A model generated the notes under the pieces. It was not told where the DNA came from. It was given only the letters and a program-made list of their open reading frames with translations, and did not search any database. This document shows positions 55,721 to 64,000 of a stretch of 64,000 bases of DNA, one piece after another. The position numbers and the translations under genes were made by a program. Source of the DNA: CAYOXM01 sp964407925 (GTDB lineage Bacteria; Patescibacteriota; Patescibacteriia; SG8-24). The DNA lies in assembly GCA_964407925.1 (NCBI GenBank), contig CAYOXM010000001.1, positions 80,249-144,248 on the forward strand, given 5' to 3'. Within the stretch, counting starts at the first letter, position 1. Each line of letters opens with the position of its first letter.

Positions 55721-55948
55721 ATGCGAAAAAAGAAGCATAACGCCGACGAAATCCGCTTCTGCCAGTCAAGGATGCACAAGCGCATTTACGAGTTCCGTAA
55801 CGGCGAAACTTCCTTTCTCGTGAACGTCGAATGGGAAGGCGGCCGTCCTCTCCGCATGGTGGTCTGCAAGGACTGCTACGGCAACAACTTCGGCAGTCTC
55901 ATCAAGGAAATCGTCATCGACAACCCCCGGGTGGTGGCGACCGCCTAA
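55721..55948 (+). CDS. Small basic protein with a Cys pair, function unknown
   Basis: 75 aa from the ATG at 55721. It starts MRKKKHNADEIRFCQ and has a central VNVEWEGGRPLRMVVCKDCYG, so three Cys are arranged as one near the N-terminus and a C-x-x-C. The composition is basic N-terminally and neutral after. It might be a zinc-binding nucleic-acid protein. It has its own promoter and terminator, so it looks like a real gene; no family is recognised. Confidence 0.6.
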   Translation: MRKKKHNADEIRFCQSRMHKRIYEFRNGETSFLVNVEWEGGRPLRMVVCKDCYGNNFGSLIKEIVIDNPRVVATA

Positions 55949-55963
55949 CGGCCCTCTGGCCTG

Positions 55964-55993
55964 CTAAAAATCCGCCGATAAGGCGGATTTTTA
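55964..55993 (+). terminator. Terminator after the 55721 gene
   Basis: TAAAAATCCGCC pairs with GGCGGATTTTTA around GATAA. Confidence 0.85.
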
Positions 55994-56006
55994 GGACGGT
56001 CGGGAC

Positions 56007-56035
56007 TTGTCAGGGCTGAGGCCTTCATATATATT
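56007..56035 (+). promoter_or_regulatory. Promoter of tRNA-Met
   Basis: TTGTCA (56007-56012), 17 bases and TATATT (56030-56035), about 33 bases before the tRNA. Confidence 0.6.
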
Positions 56036-56067
56036 GCCTGCATTCGGTCGGAAAAAATGCATATCGT

Positions 56068-56142
56068 GGCGAGGTAGCTCAGTGGTAGAGCAAAGGACTC
56101 ATAAGCCTTGGGTCGAGGGTTCGATCCCCTCCCTCGCTACCA
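56068..56142 (+). tRNA. tRNA with CAT anticodon (probably elongator Met)
   Basis: Acceptor GGCGAGG pairs with CCTCGCT (G-U at the end), the D-arm contains TAGCTCAGTGGTAGAGC, the anticodon loop is CTCATAA, the T-loop is TTCGATC, and an encoded CCA ends at 56142. A CAT anticodon could also mean tRNA-Ile2 modified by TilS; overall similarity favours elongator Met. Confidence 0.9.
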
Positions 56143-56255
56143 CGTAAAAAGCCTGCGCGAAAGCGGAGGCTTTTTACGTGCCACGTGAGGCTCGCCGCGC
56201 GAGCCTTTTACGTGGCTACCTTGAGATAGCGCACAGGCTTCACGCGGCACAGCCA
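56140..56255 (+). repeat. Tandem-hairpin cassette at the 3' end of tRNA-Met
   Basis: From the tRNA CCA: hairpin 1 (ACGTAAAAAGCCT/AGGCTTTTTACGT), hairpin 2 (56180-56216, GCCACGTGAG...ACGTGGC with inner stem GGCTCGC/GCGAGCC), a ~22-base spacer and TTCACGCGGCACAGCCA (56239-56255). The stems differ from the tmRNA and tRNA-Leu cassettes but pairing is kept, so the arms covary. Confidence 0.75.
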
Positions 56256-56289
56256 TGAAAAGCGCCCCATCATCGGTGGGGCGCTTTTC
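56256..56289. terminator. Bidirectional terminator between the tRNA-Met cassette and the fibre gene
   Basis: GAAAAGCGCCCCA pairs with TGGGGCGCTTTTC around TCATCGG, directly at the stop codon of the fibre gene. Confidence 0.9.
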
Positions 56290-59200
56290 TATTCCGCGGA
56301 TGGCATCTCTTCGGAAGCGGGAGCCGGCACGGGCGGTTCGGGACTCGATTCCTGTACCGGCTCCGTGGAGGGCGGCTCTGGAACGGGAGCCGGCGCAGGT
56401 TCCGGCGCGGGCGGCGCAACGACAGGTTCGGGAACGTCGCCGTCGATGCCGACAATCCAGTAGGTAAACGTCGCATTCTGAGTAGCCGGTGCCGAGAGCT
56501 TAATGACGAACGAGCCATCGTGCCTCTCCGAAATCCACCAACGCGAACCCGGATCGCCGTCGAAAGTGACGACGACGAGCGAATTCGCTCTCATACCGAG
56601 ATTCGTGACGACCTTGGCATCGGAACCGGCCTCGATGATACCGCGACCGACGGTCTTGTCGTTGCCTTCGGCATTGATGACCGTTTCACGGGCTTTCACC
56701 CTGTCGGCAACGACTTCGTTCACGGTCAGTACGCCGTTGCCGTCGACACCGAGCCTGCCGGACAGTGCCGTGATGCGGTTCTCGTGGTCCTTGATCGCCG
56801 CCGCCAAGTAAGCGGTCAGCAACTTATATTCGATACCCTCGATCTGTCCGTTCTTATACGTGATGACTTCCGGGATGATCTGCGCGACCTCTTCCGCGAT
56901 GAAGCCGACGGAGCGTTCGTCGCGGTCCTTCCACTTGAAGTCGACGGGACGGAGCGCGAGCACTTTCTGCATGTCAAACGCGAGGTCGTGCACGTCCTCC
57001 TTGTAACGGAGGGACGAGGAGCAGGTGGAGAAGGAATTGAAGCCAAGTATCGGAGAGGTATTGTAGCAGAGGGAGGTCGATGTCGCCGAAGCAAGGACGG
57101 ACACGCCGACGTTCCCGGAGTTATTGACGGCGAGTCGCGCCGAGCCGCCATTCGCCAAGTACAGATAGTCGTTTGAATTATCGTATGACAGGGTCGAATC
57201 GTCCGCGCCGCCGGTCGTCTGGAAGACGATTTGCGGAACGCCCGCATCCGTTCGCTGAAGCACGATCATGTTGTTGGTCGCCCCTTCGATTTCGAGCGGG
57301 CCCGCGGGAGCGTTCGTGCCGATGCCGACCCTGTTATTCGTCGCGTCGATGGAAAGCGTATTCGAATCGAAGTTGATGCCGTCCACGCCGCCGGAGAGCG
57401 TCACGGCGGTATCGTTCGCGAACGTCCACGACGCGGCGTTCGACGTGGCTGAATCGCCCGAGCCGTCGCCGAAGGTCACGGCACCCGACGTGCGGAACGA
57501 CCCGCCGACGTCAAGCGTCGTGTTGGGTGCGAGACAGTTGACGCAGAGGCTTCCGCTCGTAAGGTGGTGCGGCCCGGTGGAACCGCCGACGAGTCCGCGG
57601 CTCGTCGTCGTAATCGCCGCAGTCGAAGTCTTGACGTAGATGCCAGCGGTCGACTGCTGCTCGAGCTGGGCGCCCCACATGACGACGTTCGTGCTCGTGC
57701 CGCTCTCGATGCGGAAGGTCGCGGTTCCCGTGGAGCCGCCGGTGAACGTCTGGGTGACCTTGAATCGCTGCCAGGACGTGGTGACCGAGGCGGCCGAGAC
57801 GGTGCCGGTCTCGTTGCCTGAGCTGATGCGCAGGTTCACAGTCGCGGATCCGGTCGACATCTTAAGCCAGACGGACCCAGTCCAGGTCGTCGAGGCTGTC
57901 GCAGGCGAGCCGTTCGCCGCCTGAGTGACGCCGTTCGTGGCGGACGCGCCGGCCGTCGAGACTCGCTCGGCCGCGCTCGCGACGCCATCCGGCGACGTCT
58001 GGTCGGAAGTCACGACGATGGTCGACTCCTTGGTCCAAGAAGCGTTGTCGAACTCTTCCGAACGCAGTAACCAGTTCTCGTACCTGCCGAAACCGCCGAA
58101 CGGCGACTCGACGTATCCCGCCTGCACCAACACGTTACCGCCGTCGGCAATCGTGAGCTTCTCGCTCGGAGTAGACGTGCCGACGCCGATCAGTCCGGTG
58201 CAGGTCATCGTGCCGTCCACGCCCGTGATGGTGCAGCCGTTGTTCGAGAAGCCGCCCATGAGGTTCAGCACGGAGGATGCGGTAGAAGGCCCGAAATTCA
58301 ATGCCGTGGCCGGCGATGAACCGATGAACATGTCGAAGGTGCCGTCGGTGGTCGTCATCTGCGACGAGAAGTTTCCCGAATTGATGTCGGGAGTGCTGAG
58401 GCTGGGGCTCGTCGCGAAGACGAGCGCGCCGGAACCGGTATCGTCGCTGAACAGCGTATCGAGATTGGCCGAAGACGCGATGCCGGCCGCGGTAGAAAGC
58501 GCGCCGGAACCGTCCGTCCCGATGATGTAGTTCGGCGCAAACGAGCTCGAGCCGAGCACGACCGTGCCAGTGGCGTCAGGGAACGTGATGGTCTTGGACG
58601 TCGTCGTCGGATCGGTAATGACGAATTTGGTATAGATGTCGTTGTTCGTCGCGCCCTCGAATTCCAAGGCGTATCCTCCCGACGCGTTGAGAATTTCGGA
58701 CGTTACGGTCAGCGTGTCAGTGGCCGCGTCACCGACTGAGACGTTGCCGGTGAAAGAGACCGTGCCCGAGCTCGTTATGCCGGTCGCGCCGGAGATAACG
58801 CCCGCGCCGGAGATGTCGAGCGCGGGAGTTTCGAGGATGAAATCCCAGCCCGAACCTGCCTTAAGCACGGTTTCCGTGGCATCCGCGCCGCCGTTATGGT
58901 CGCCGACGCTGAACGCGTTCAGGTTCATCTGGGCGTCACCCGTGAAGTCGTTGACGCGGAAAAGGTTCGTCGTGTTCGTGCCGCCGGAAGCGTTGTCCAT
59001 GGAAGTCGAGACGGCGATAAGGTTGTGCACGTTCGTCCCCGTCGTATCGGCGGGGGTGGTGAAGGGGTAGGAGAACGCGCTCACCGTCGTTCCGGTGTCA
59101 GCCGCCTGTGCCACCGTGAAGGAGGTGGTATTCGCGCCCATCGAGAGCGACAGGTTCGTGGAAGGACTGGTCAGGTTGCTCCACGAGGGGCTGGCACCGG

Positions 59201-62200
59201 CGCCGATGCAGTCGGTCCACGCGCCGTTCTGGTAGCAGCGGAACTTGTTGCTCGTGGTGTTGTAGTAGGTGAGGCCGTTCGTGCCGGTCGGGTCTGCCCC
59301 GGAGAGGTTGGCGAGCTTCAGGGGGCCGTTCAGCACGCTGTTCGAGGTGCTGTTCGAGGTGATGGCGCCCGTCACCGTGAGCGAGCCGCCGAGCGTCACG
59401 GCCTGGCCGCCCGCGGCGTTCACGGCGAGCGTGCCGCCGGACTCGATCTTGTTGTCGCTGAAGTAGGTCGACCCGTTGCCGGTGACGACGCCGTCGATGA
59501 AGTAGCCGCGGCCGTAGCGGTTGGCGAGGGCCTGGCTCGTGTCGACGCCGCCGATTTCGGGCACGTGGACCTCGGTGACGGCGTCGGCGTTGCTCCAGGT
59601 GAGCGCCGGGCTGATGGTGAGCGTCGTCGTCCCGCCGCCCGCGGTGATCTTGGCGAAGCAGGGGTTGGCGACGCAGGAGGCCGAGGCGACCTGGACGTAG
59701 TTGCCGTTGTCGAAGTTCGTGCCCGAGTTGACGACGAGGCTGGTAGAATTCGACCCTCCTCCGTTCGCCGTCGTCGAACCGTCGAGCGTCGTGAAGGTGC
59801 TCGTCACGTCGCCCGAGGCGTTCACGTTGAACCGGTCGCCCGAGCCGACGGTGAGGAGGCTCGCGGGGGATCCGTCGCCGATGCCGACGTTGCCGGAACT
59901 GGCCAACACGAGCTGCGTCGTGCTGGAGTTCGTGCCGAGCGTCAGCGGCACGGCGGCGTTCGTGGAAATCTGCGCGGAACCGCTCGCAGTGTTCGATATG
60001 ACGAGCGAGTCGACGGGGCTGGCCTGTGTCGCGACGAGCGAACCGCCCTTGGTCCTGATGTTGCCCACGGCCTCGAGTTTCGCGCCGGGACCCGTCGTCC
60101 CGATGCCCACGTCACCTGCCGCCGTGATAGTCATCTGTGGCGTCGGTGCGCCACTGAGCGCGTCGGTAAGCGTGCCGAAATTGATGCCGAGGGAGTCGAC
60201 GAAAATCGATTTGTATTTTTCGTCGGACGCGCCGCCGGTGTAGCCGATGACAAGGTTCGTCCCGATGGACGAATTGCCGTCGACGATCCGCGCGGTGTAA
60301 TTGGACGTTCCGCTCGTAGCCGCGTTGAGATGCAACGGGCTCGCGGGCGAAACGGTGCCGATGCCGACGCTGCCGTTGACGAAGAGGTGCGGACCGGCCG
60401 AATCAACGACCAGGCCCCGGCCCGTCGTCGTGACTGCCGATGCGACGGTCTGCACGTACGACCCCGTTGAGGCCTGCTTTTCGAGCTGGGCGCCCCAGAT
60501 AAGGACGTTCGTGTTCGTTCCGGATTCGACGCGGAGCGTGGCGGTACCGGTCGACGCGCCCGTAAAAGACTGGATGACGTTGGCTCGCCGCCAGAAATTG
60601 CCGAGCGTGTACGTGGCCGCGGTGCCGGTCTGGTTGCCCGAGCTGATACGTACCGCCACCGACGGCGTTCCCGTAGTCGCCTTGAGCCAAACCGAACCGG
60701 CCCAAGTCGTCGATGCCGTCGCGGGCGCGCCCGATGCCGCCTGCGTCACGCCGTCCGTCACGGCGGCCCCGCCCGTCGTCACCTTATCCGCGGTCGTGGA
60801 GCCGTTGGGCGCGGTGTCCGTGTTCGCGGTAATGGCGACTGTGCTCGTCTTCGTCCACGCCGCATTGTCAATCTGTTCGGAATACGTCAGGTAATTTTCA
60901 TACCGACCGACGCCGCCGTACGCCGTCTCGAGATTTCCGGTCGTGATGAGCAAGTTGCCCGAACCGAACGTCGCGCCGATGGCATCGCCGATGGTCAAGC
61001 GCTCATTCGGCGTCAAGCCCGTATACAATCCGAAATAGCCGTTGCCGTCGATTCGTCCCGCGTCGACGGCATTGCCGTCCTGAAAACTCAGGATCGGAAT
61101 AGTCGTCAAATTGGTGCCGAGATTCGTCCAGGCAGGCGCAATGCTGGACATCACCTGAAGCCCCGTCGATTCCGCCGCCTTCATCGTGAAGGTGTTATCG
61201 GACAGGTGGAATTTAACGGCCGGTCCGGTCGTGCCGATGCCGACGTTGCCCGACGAATCGATCGTCATCCGCACGTTGTCGTTCGTGCCGAACTGAATCG
61301 GCGTCGCATCGCTGTTGCCGACGAAAAGCGCATTTGCGAGCGTGCCGGTGTATCCGCCATTTGCCGGATCGGCCGCGGCGTTGCCGACGATGCCGACGAA
61401 AGCCTCGCGCCCCGTCCCTTGGTCCTGGGTCATCTGGATGTAGGCGTTGTGGTCCTCGGTAAGATTGTCCATGTCGGCATAAAGCTGGATGGCGGCGTCG
61501 TTCTGGCCGGTGATCCGGAGAATTTCGTCGGCCGTCGACGTGGTGGACCCGACGGCGAGGTGCGTGGTCGTGGTCGTGGTACCGAGCGCGACATTGCCGT
61601 TCGGGTCGATGAAGAACGTCCCCTGGCCAAACGCGCCGGTGGTCGGGGAAATCCAAAACCCGTCGGGAGAGGCATCCGAACCCGCTTCCCATGTCCTCGT
61701 CACGTTCACGAACTGCATTTGCGCGGCAGCGCCGGCGGACGTTTCCTCGATGATAAAATCCGGCGCGCTGCTGAGCCGAATGTGCAGAGGCGCCGAGGGC
61801 GCGTTCGTGCCGATGCCCACGCGGTTGTTCGTGGCGTCGATGGAAAGCGTGTCGGAGTCGAAATTGAGACCGTTCACGCCGCCGGATAGCGCCACCGCGG
61901 TGTCGTTCGCGAACGTCCAAGCCGCCGCGTTCGAGGTGACGGTGTCGCCGGACGCGTCGCCGAAGGTGTTGTTGCCTACGGTGCTCACGTTGCCCGACGC
62001 GTCGATCGTCATGCGCACGGCGTCGTTCGTCGCGAACTTGAGCGGCGCGTTACGCCTGTTGCCGATGACGCCCTGGTTGTCGGAGTTGACCTCGAGGCTC
62101 GCGATGCCGGCCTGCGTGCCGAGTCCGAAGACGGAAAGGCCCGAGCTGCCGCCGATGGTCATGTAGAACGAGGCATTGCTCGTCTGCGTCGTGTTGGAGA

Positions 62201-64000
62201 CGCTGACCGCCGTATAATCGGTCGCGGCGCTTTCGAACCTGCCGAGCTGATTGTTGGCGCTCGATCCGAGCACGTGGAAACGATAGCCCGGACTCGCGGT
62301 ACCGACCGCGAAGTTGCCATCGAACAGGCCGAACCCGGTCACGCCTTGCCGCAGTACCTCGAAACGGTCGGCGGCGCTGCTGTCCGTGTCAATCGACAGG
62401 CGAAAATTATCCCACGCCGACGTCAGGTTGAGGTCTCCCGAGCTCGCGCCGTTATAAGACCACGTCCAAATGCCGTTCCCTACCGCACCAGTATTGTTGA
62501 ACTCGAGGATGTCGCCGCCGGCGGTGTTGAGGAGTTCGAGCTTCGCGGACGGACTGGATTGACCGATGCCGACCAGCTGTGTCGAGGTGATCCGCATCGC
62601 CTCGGTCATTGCGGCGGCGGCGGTCTGCGTACGGAACGCCATGTAGCCCTGGAAGCCCGTACCCGCGCTCTCGATCTGCGACATGATTGAACCAAGCGCG
62701 ACGTCGACGAAGCCGATACGTACCGGGTTGCCGCCGGTGCCGGTATTCTCGACAGAGAATGTTTTGTCGTATTGGCTGGGCGACGATCCGATGTTTCCTT
62801 GAATCGCGGCGGCAGGCGTCAGTGAGGCGAGATTGCCGCCCGATACGACAAGCTTCGCGCCCGGTGAAGTGTTGCCGATCCCGACATTGCCAGTCTGCGT
62901 GATGCGCATGCGCTCATTTGTCGTGGGAGCGCTGGCGCCGGTATAGAATGTTATCGGCGCCGTGGATTTTTCCGTGCCGATGGAAAGACCGTCAGCCGTG
63001 GATAATGCTTGGACGTACACGCGGTTCGCAAGAAATTCGCCCCCGCTGCTGTAATTGACGGCAGTTCCTGCGATTGAGCCAAGTTCGGATGCCCCTGAAT
63101 TTCCGACGGCGACCCTCGAATAAAAATTCCCTGTTGCCGTGGTCGTGACCACCGACCTGATGACCGAAACGTTGGCATTTGAAACCTCGAGATTGACCCC
63201 GGGCGTCGTGGTCCCGATGCCGACGAAACCCGCGCTCGAGATGCGCATCCTTTCAGCAAGCGAATTGTCCGCCATCGTCGCGAAGGAGAGGTAGGAATCG
63301 CGGCTGGTCGTGTCGTTCGCCTGCGCCGCCTCCCACGCGCCGCGGATGCGACCGGCGAGGACGCTGGAATTATTGGTGAAGCCCTCGAGGCGCCAGGTGC
63401 GGTCGGCACCGAAGTCCGCCGCGCCAGGGGCCGTGGAATCGGCGCGGGTGCGGCTCGCGGCCTCTACTTCGAGAGCGGCGTTCGAGTTCGTCTGGTCCTC
63501 GACTTGGAGCTTGGTGCTCGGGGAGGTGGTGCCGATGCCGACGTTCCCGCCCGCGAGCACCGTCATGCGCACGACGTCCGAAGCAGTCGCTATATTGAGC
63601 CCGGCCGTACTGTTATCGTACTGAATGAATGACCTTCGTGTGCCATTCTGCCTGAATTCGACGAAAGGATTTCCCGTCGCGTCACCATCTATGCTGAAGA
63701 TGCCGTTCGGCGATGCTTTTGACCTGACCGTACCGGCGACATCCAGAAGCGCGCCCGGCGTCACCGTCCCCACCCCCACCCGATGGTTCGTCGAATCCAC
63801 GAAGAATGTCGGCGAGTCGAAGGTCACGTCCTTCGTGAGCGTGAAGTTGCCGGAGGAGTCGGTGACCGGCACGAAGGCGTTCGAGCCTCCCGCGGCCGAG
63901 GTGTCGAGGTCGTCCAATCTGTCGGCGTTCAGCGCGTAGCCGGCGGCGACGATCCTCTTCCTCGGGGTCATCTCGGCGTCGGCGTTGACCGTCACGCCGA
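56289..64000 (-). CDS. Giant fibre-like surface protein with a C-terminal S74 intramolecular chaperone (5' end outside the window)
   Basis: At least 2570 residues are in the window; the frame stays open at the right edge, where ADAEMTPRKRIVAAGYALNADRL looks like a junction found inside such proteins. The body has about fourteen repeats centred on VGIGTTSPGAKLEV, separated by beta-rich strands, as in tail fibres. Two ~165-residue modules (near 60390-60900 and 57600-58105) are homologous and resemble carbohydrate-binding modules of phage proteins (YSEQIDNAAWTK). The Peptidase_S74 chaperone lies near 56820-57030: SSLRYKEDV supplies the Ser and Lys of the self-cleavage dyad, followed by VGFIAEEVAQIIPE. 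After it come ~170 more residues with a Pro/Glu-rich end. Fibre trimerisation and surface binding are inferred from the families. Confidence 0.85.
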   Translation of the reverse strand, partial: GVTVNADAEMTPRKRIVAAGYALNADRLDDLDTSAAGGSNAFVPVTDSSGNFTLTKDVTFDSPTFFVDSTNHRVGVGTVTPGALLDVAGTVRSKASPNGIFSIDGDATGNPFVEFRQNGTRRSFIQYDNSTAGLNIATASDVVRMTVLAGGNVGIGTTSPSTKLQVEDQTNSNAALEVEAASRTRADSTAPGAADFGADRTWRLEGFTNNSSVLAGRIRGAWEAAQANDTTSRDSYLSFATMADNSLAERMRISSAGFVGIGTTTPGVNLEVSNANVSVIRSVVTTTATGNFYSRVAVGNSGASELGSIAGTAVNYSSGGEFLANRVYVQALSTADGLSIGTEKSTAPITFYTGASAPTTNERMRITQTGNVGIGNTSPGAKLVVSGGNLASLTPAAAIQGNIGSSPSQYDKTFSVENTGTGGNPVRIGFVDVALGSIMSQIESAGTGFQGYMAFRTQTAAAAMTEAMRITSTQLVGIGQSSPSAKLELLNTAGGDILEFNNTGAVGNGIWTWSYNGASSGDLNLTSAWDNFRLSIDTDSSAADRFEVLRQGVTGFGLFDGNFAVGTASPGYRFHVLGSSANNQLGRFESAATDYTAVSVSNTTQTSNASFYMTIGGSSGLSVFGLGTQAGIASLEVNSDNQGVIGNRRNAPLKFATNDAVRMTIDASGNVSTVGNNTFGDASGDTVTSNAAAWTFANDTAVALSGGVNGLNFDSDTLSIDATNNRVGIGTNAPSAPLHIRLSSAPDFIIEETSAGAAAQMQFVNVTRTWEAGSDASPDGFWISPTTGAFGQGTFFIDPNGNVALGTTTTTTHLAVGSTTSTADEILRITGQNDAAIQLYADMDNLTEDHNAYIQMTQDQGTGREAFVGIVGNAAADPANGGYTGTLANALFVGNSDATPIQFGTNDNVRMTIDSSGNVGIGTTGPAVKFHLSDNTFTMKAAESTGLQVMSSIAPAWTNLGTNLTTIPILSFQDGNAVDAGRIDGNGYFGLYTGLTPNERLTIGDAIGATFGSGNLLITTGNLETAYGGVGRYENYLTYSEQIDNAAWTKTSTVAITANTDTAPNGSTTADKVTTGGAAVTDGVTQAASGAPATASTTWAGSVWLKATTGTPSVAVRISSGNQTGTAATYTLGNFWRRANVIQSFTGASTGTATLRVESGTNTNVLIWGAQLEKQASTGSYVQTVASAVTTTGRGLVVDSAGPHLFVNGSVGIGTVSPASPLHLNAATSGTSNYTARIVDGNSSIGTNLVIGYTGGASDEKYKSIFVDSLGINFGTLTDALSGAPTPQMTITAAGDVGIGTTGPGAKLEAVGNIRTKGGSLVATQASPVDSLVISNTASGSAQISTNAAVPLTLGTNSSTTQLVLASSGNVGIGDGSPASLLTVGSGDRFNVNASGDVTSTFTTLDGSTTANGGGSNSTSLVVNSGTNFDNGNYVQVASASCVANPCFAKITAGGGTTTLTISPALTWSNADAVTEVHVPEIGGVDTSQALANRYGRGYFIDGVVTGNGSTYFSDNKIESGGTLAVNAAGGQAVTLGGSLTVTGAITSNSTSNSVLNGPLKLANLSGADPTGTNGLTYYNTTSNKFRCYQNGAWTDCIGAGASPSWSNLTSPSTNLSLSMGANTTSFTVAQAADTGTTVSAFSYPFTTPADTTGTNVHNLIAVSTSMDNASGGTNTTNLFRVNDFTGDAQMNLNAFSVGDHNGGADATETVLKAGSGWDFILETPALDISGAGVISGATGITSSGTVSFTGNVSVGDAATDTLTVTSEILNASGGYALEFEGATNNDIYTKFVITDPTTTSKTITFPDATGTVVLGSSSFAPNYIIGTDGSGALSTAAGIASSANLDTLFSDDTGSGALVFATSPSLSTPDINSGNFSSQMTTTDGTFDMFIGSSPATALNFGPSTASSVLNLMGGFSNNGCTITGVDGTMTCTGLIGVGTSTPSEKLTIADGGNVLVQAGYVESPFGGFGRYENWLLRSEEFDNASWTKESTIVVTSDQTSPDGVASAAERVSTAGASATNGVTQAANGSPATASTTWTGSVWLKMSTGSATVNLRISSGNETGTVSAASVTTSWQRFKVTQTFTGGSTGTATFRIESGTSTNVVMWGAQLEQQSTAGIYVKTSTAAITTTSRGLVGGSTGPHHLTSGSLCVNCLAPNTTLDVGGSFRTSGAVTFGDGSGDSATSNAASWTFANDTAVTLSGGVDGINFDSNTLSIDATNNRVGIGTNAPAGPLEIEGATNNMIVLQRTDAGVPQIVFQTTGGADDSTLSYDNSNDYLYLANGGSARLAVNNSGNVGVSVLASATSTSLCYNTSPILGFNSFSTCSSSLRYKEDVHDLAFDMQKVLALRPVDFKWKDRDERSVGFIAEEVAQIIPEVITYKNGQIEGIEYKLLTAYLAAAIKDHENRITALSGRLGVDGNGVLTVNEVVADRVKARETVINAEGNDKTVGRGIIEAGSDAKVVTNLGMRANSLVVVTFDGDPGSRWWISERHDGSFVIKLSAPATQNATFTYWIVGIDGDVPEPVVAPPAPEPAPAPVPEPPSTEPVQESSPEPPVPAPASEEMPSAE

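Overview
The window is a GC-rich, gene-dense bacterial scaffold that most resembles a member of the Candidate Phyla Radiation / Patescibacteria, perhaps near the Uhrbacteria or Magasanikbacteria. That placement is inferred from gene content and is not tested. The supporting features are short informational genes in mixed order, giant secreted proteins that start with a VirB2/TrbC-like two-helix segment and continue into Ig, TIG and Cys-rich domains, membrane-anchored thrombospondin type-3 proteins, a DUF5667-type anti-sigma factor, a RelA/SpoT homolog without the usual C-terminal regulatory domains, and an S74-chaperone fibre protein. There is no rRNA operon, CRISPR array, insertion sequence or prophage.

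Layout. 1-5.8 kb (minus strand): a lipoprotein-like gene cut by the edge, a coiled-coil/beta-rich secreted protein behind a long leader, a Wzz-like chain-length protein, an HtrA-fold protein that appears to lack its catalytic residues, and three membrane proteins of unknown role. A 100-N scaffold gap lies inside the HtrA-like gene and looks artefactual. 5.8-8.4 kb: a P-type cation ATPase. 8.6-10.4 kb: an ECF sigma factor overlapping its DUF5667 partner. 10.5-13.6 kb: a GIY-YIG ORF, tmRNA and smpB, then infC-rpmI-rplT. 13.6-19.5 kb: small membrane or unknown genes, a YecM-like protein, an EreA/ChaN-like protein, and a tRNA-Asp locus with a GIY-YIG gene set between tRNA copies. 19.5-25.4 kb (minus): ybeY-dgkA-ftsA, ftsZ, nrdR, pyk. 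25.4-41.5 kb (minus): rpsU-yqeY, two VirB2-like fusion proteins (776 and 3458 aa) and three thrombospondin-type-3 membrane proteins. 41.6-43.9 kb: lepB-hisS and tRNA-Val. 44-52.4 kb (plus): LytR-CpsA-Psr protein, der, pth, dprA, topA, RelA/SpoT homolog. 52.4-56.3 kb: parAB, tRNA-Leu, two membrane proteins, a small protein and tRNA-Met. 56.3-64 kb: the C-terminal part of a giant S74 fibre protein that runs off the right edge.

The housekeeping genes cover translation and ribosome rescue, division, chromosome segregation, peptidoglycan and glycan handling, and DNA topology and uptake. The most distinctive content lies between genes. There are three copies of a covarying two-stem element, three copies of a tandem-hairpin cassette placed exactly at the 3' ends of tmRNA, tRNA-Leu and tRNA-Met, a tRNA-Asp/GIY-YIG/pseudo-tRNA array, a tmRNA with an unusually long tag, and an AGGTTNAR octamer repeat family. 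All were found by eye. Promoter and hairpin calls are pattern matches and were not computed.
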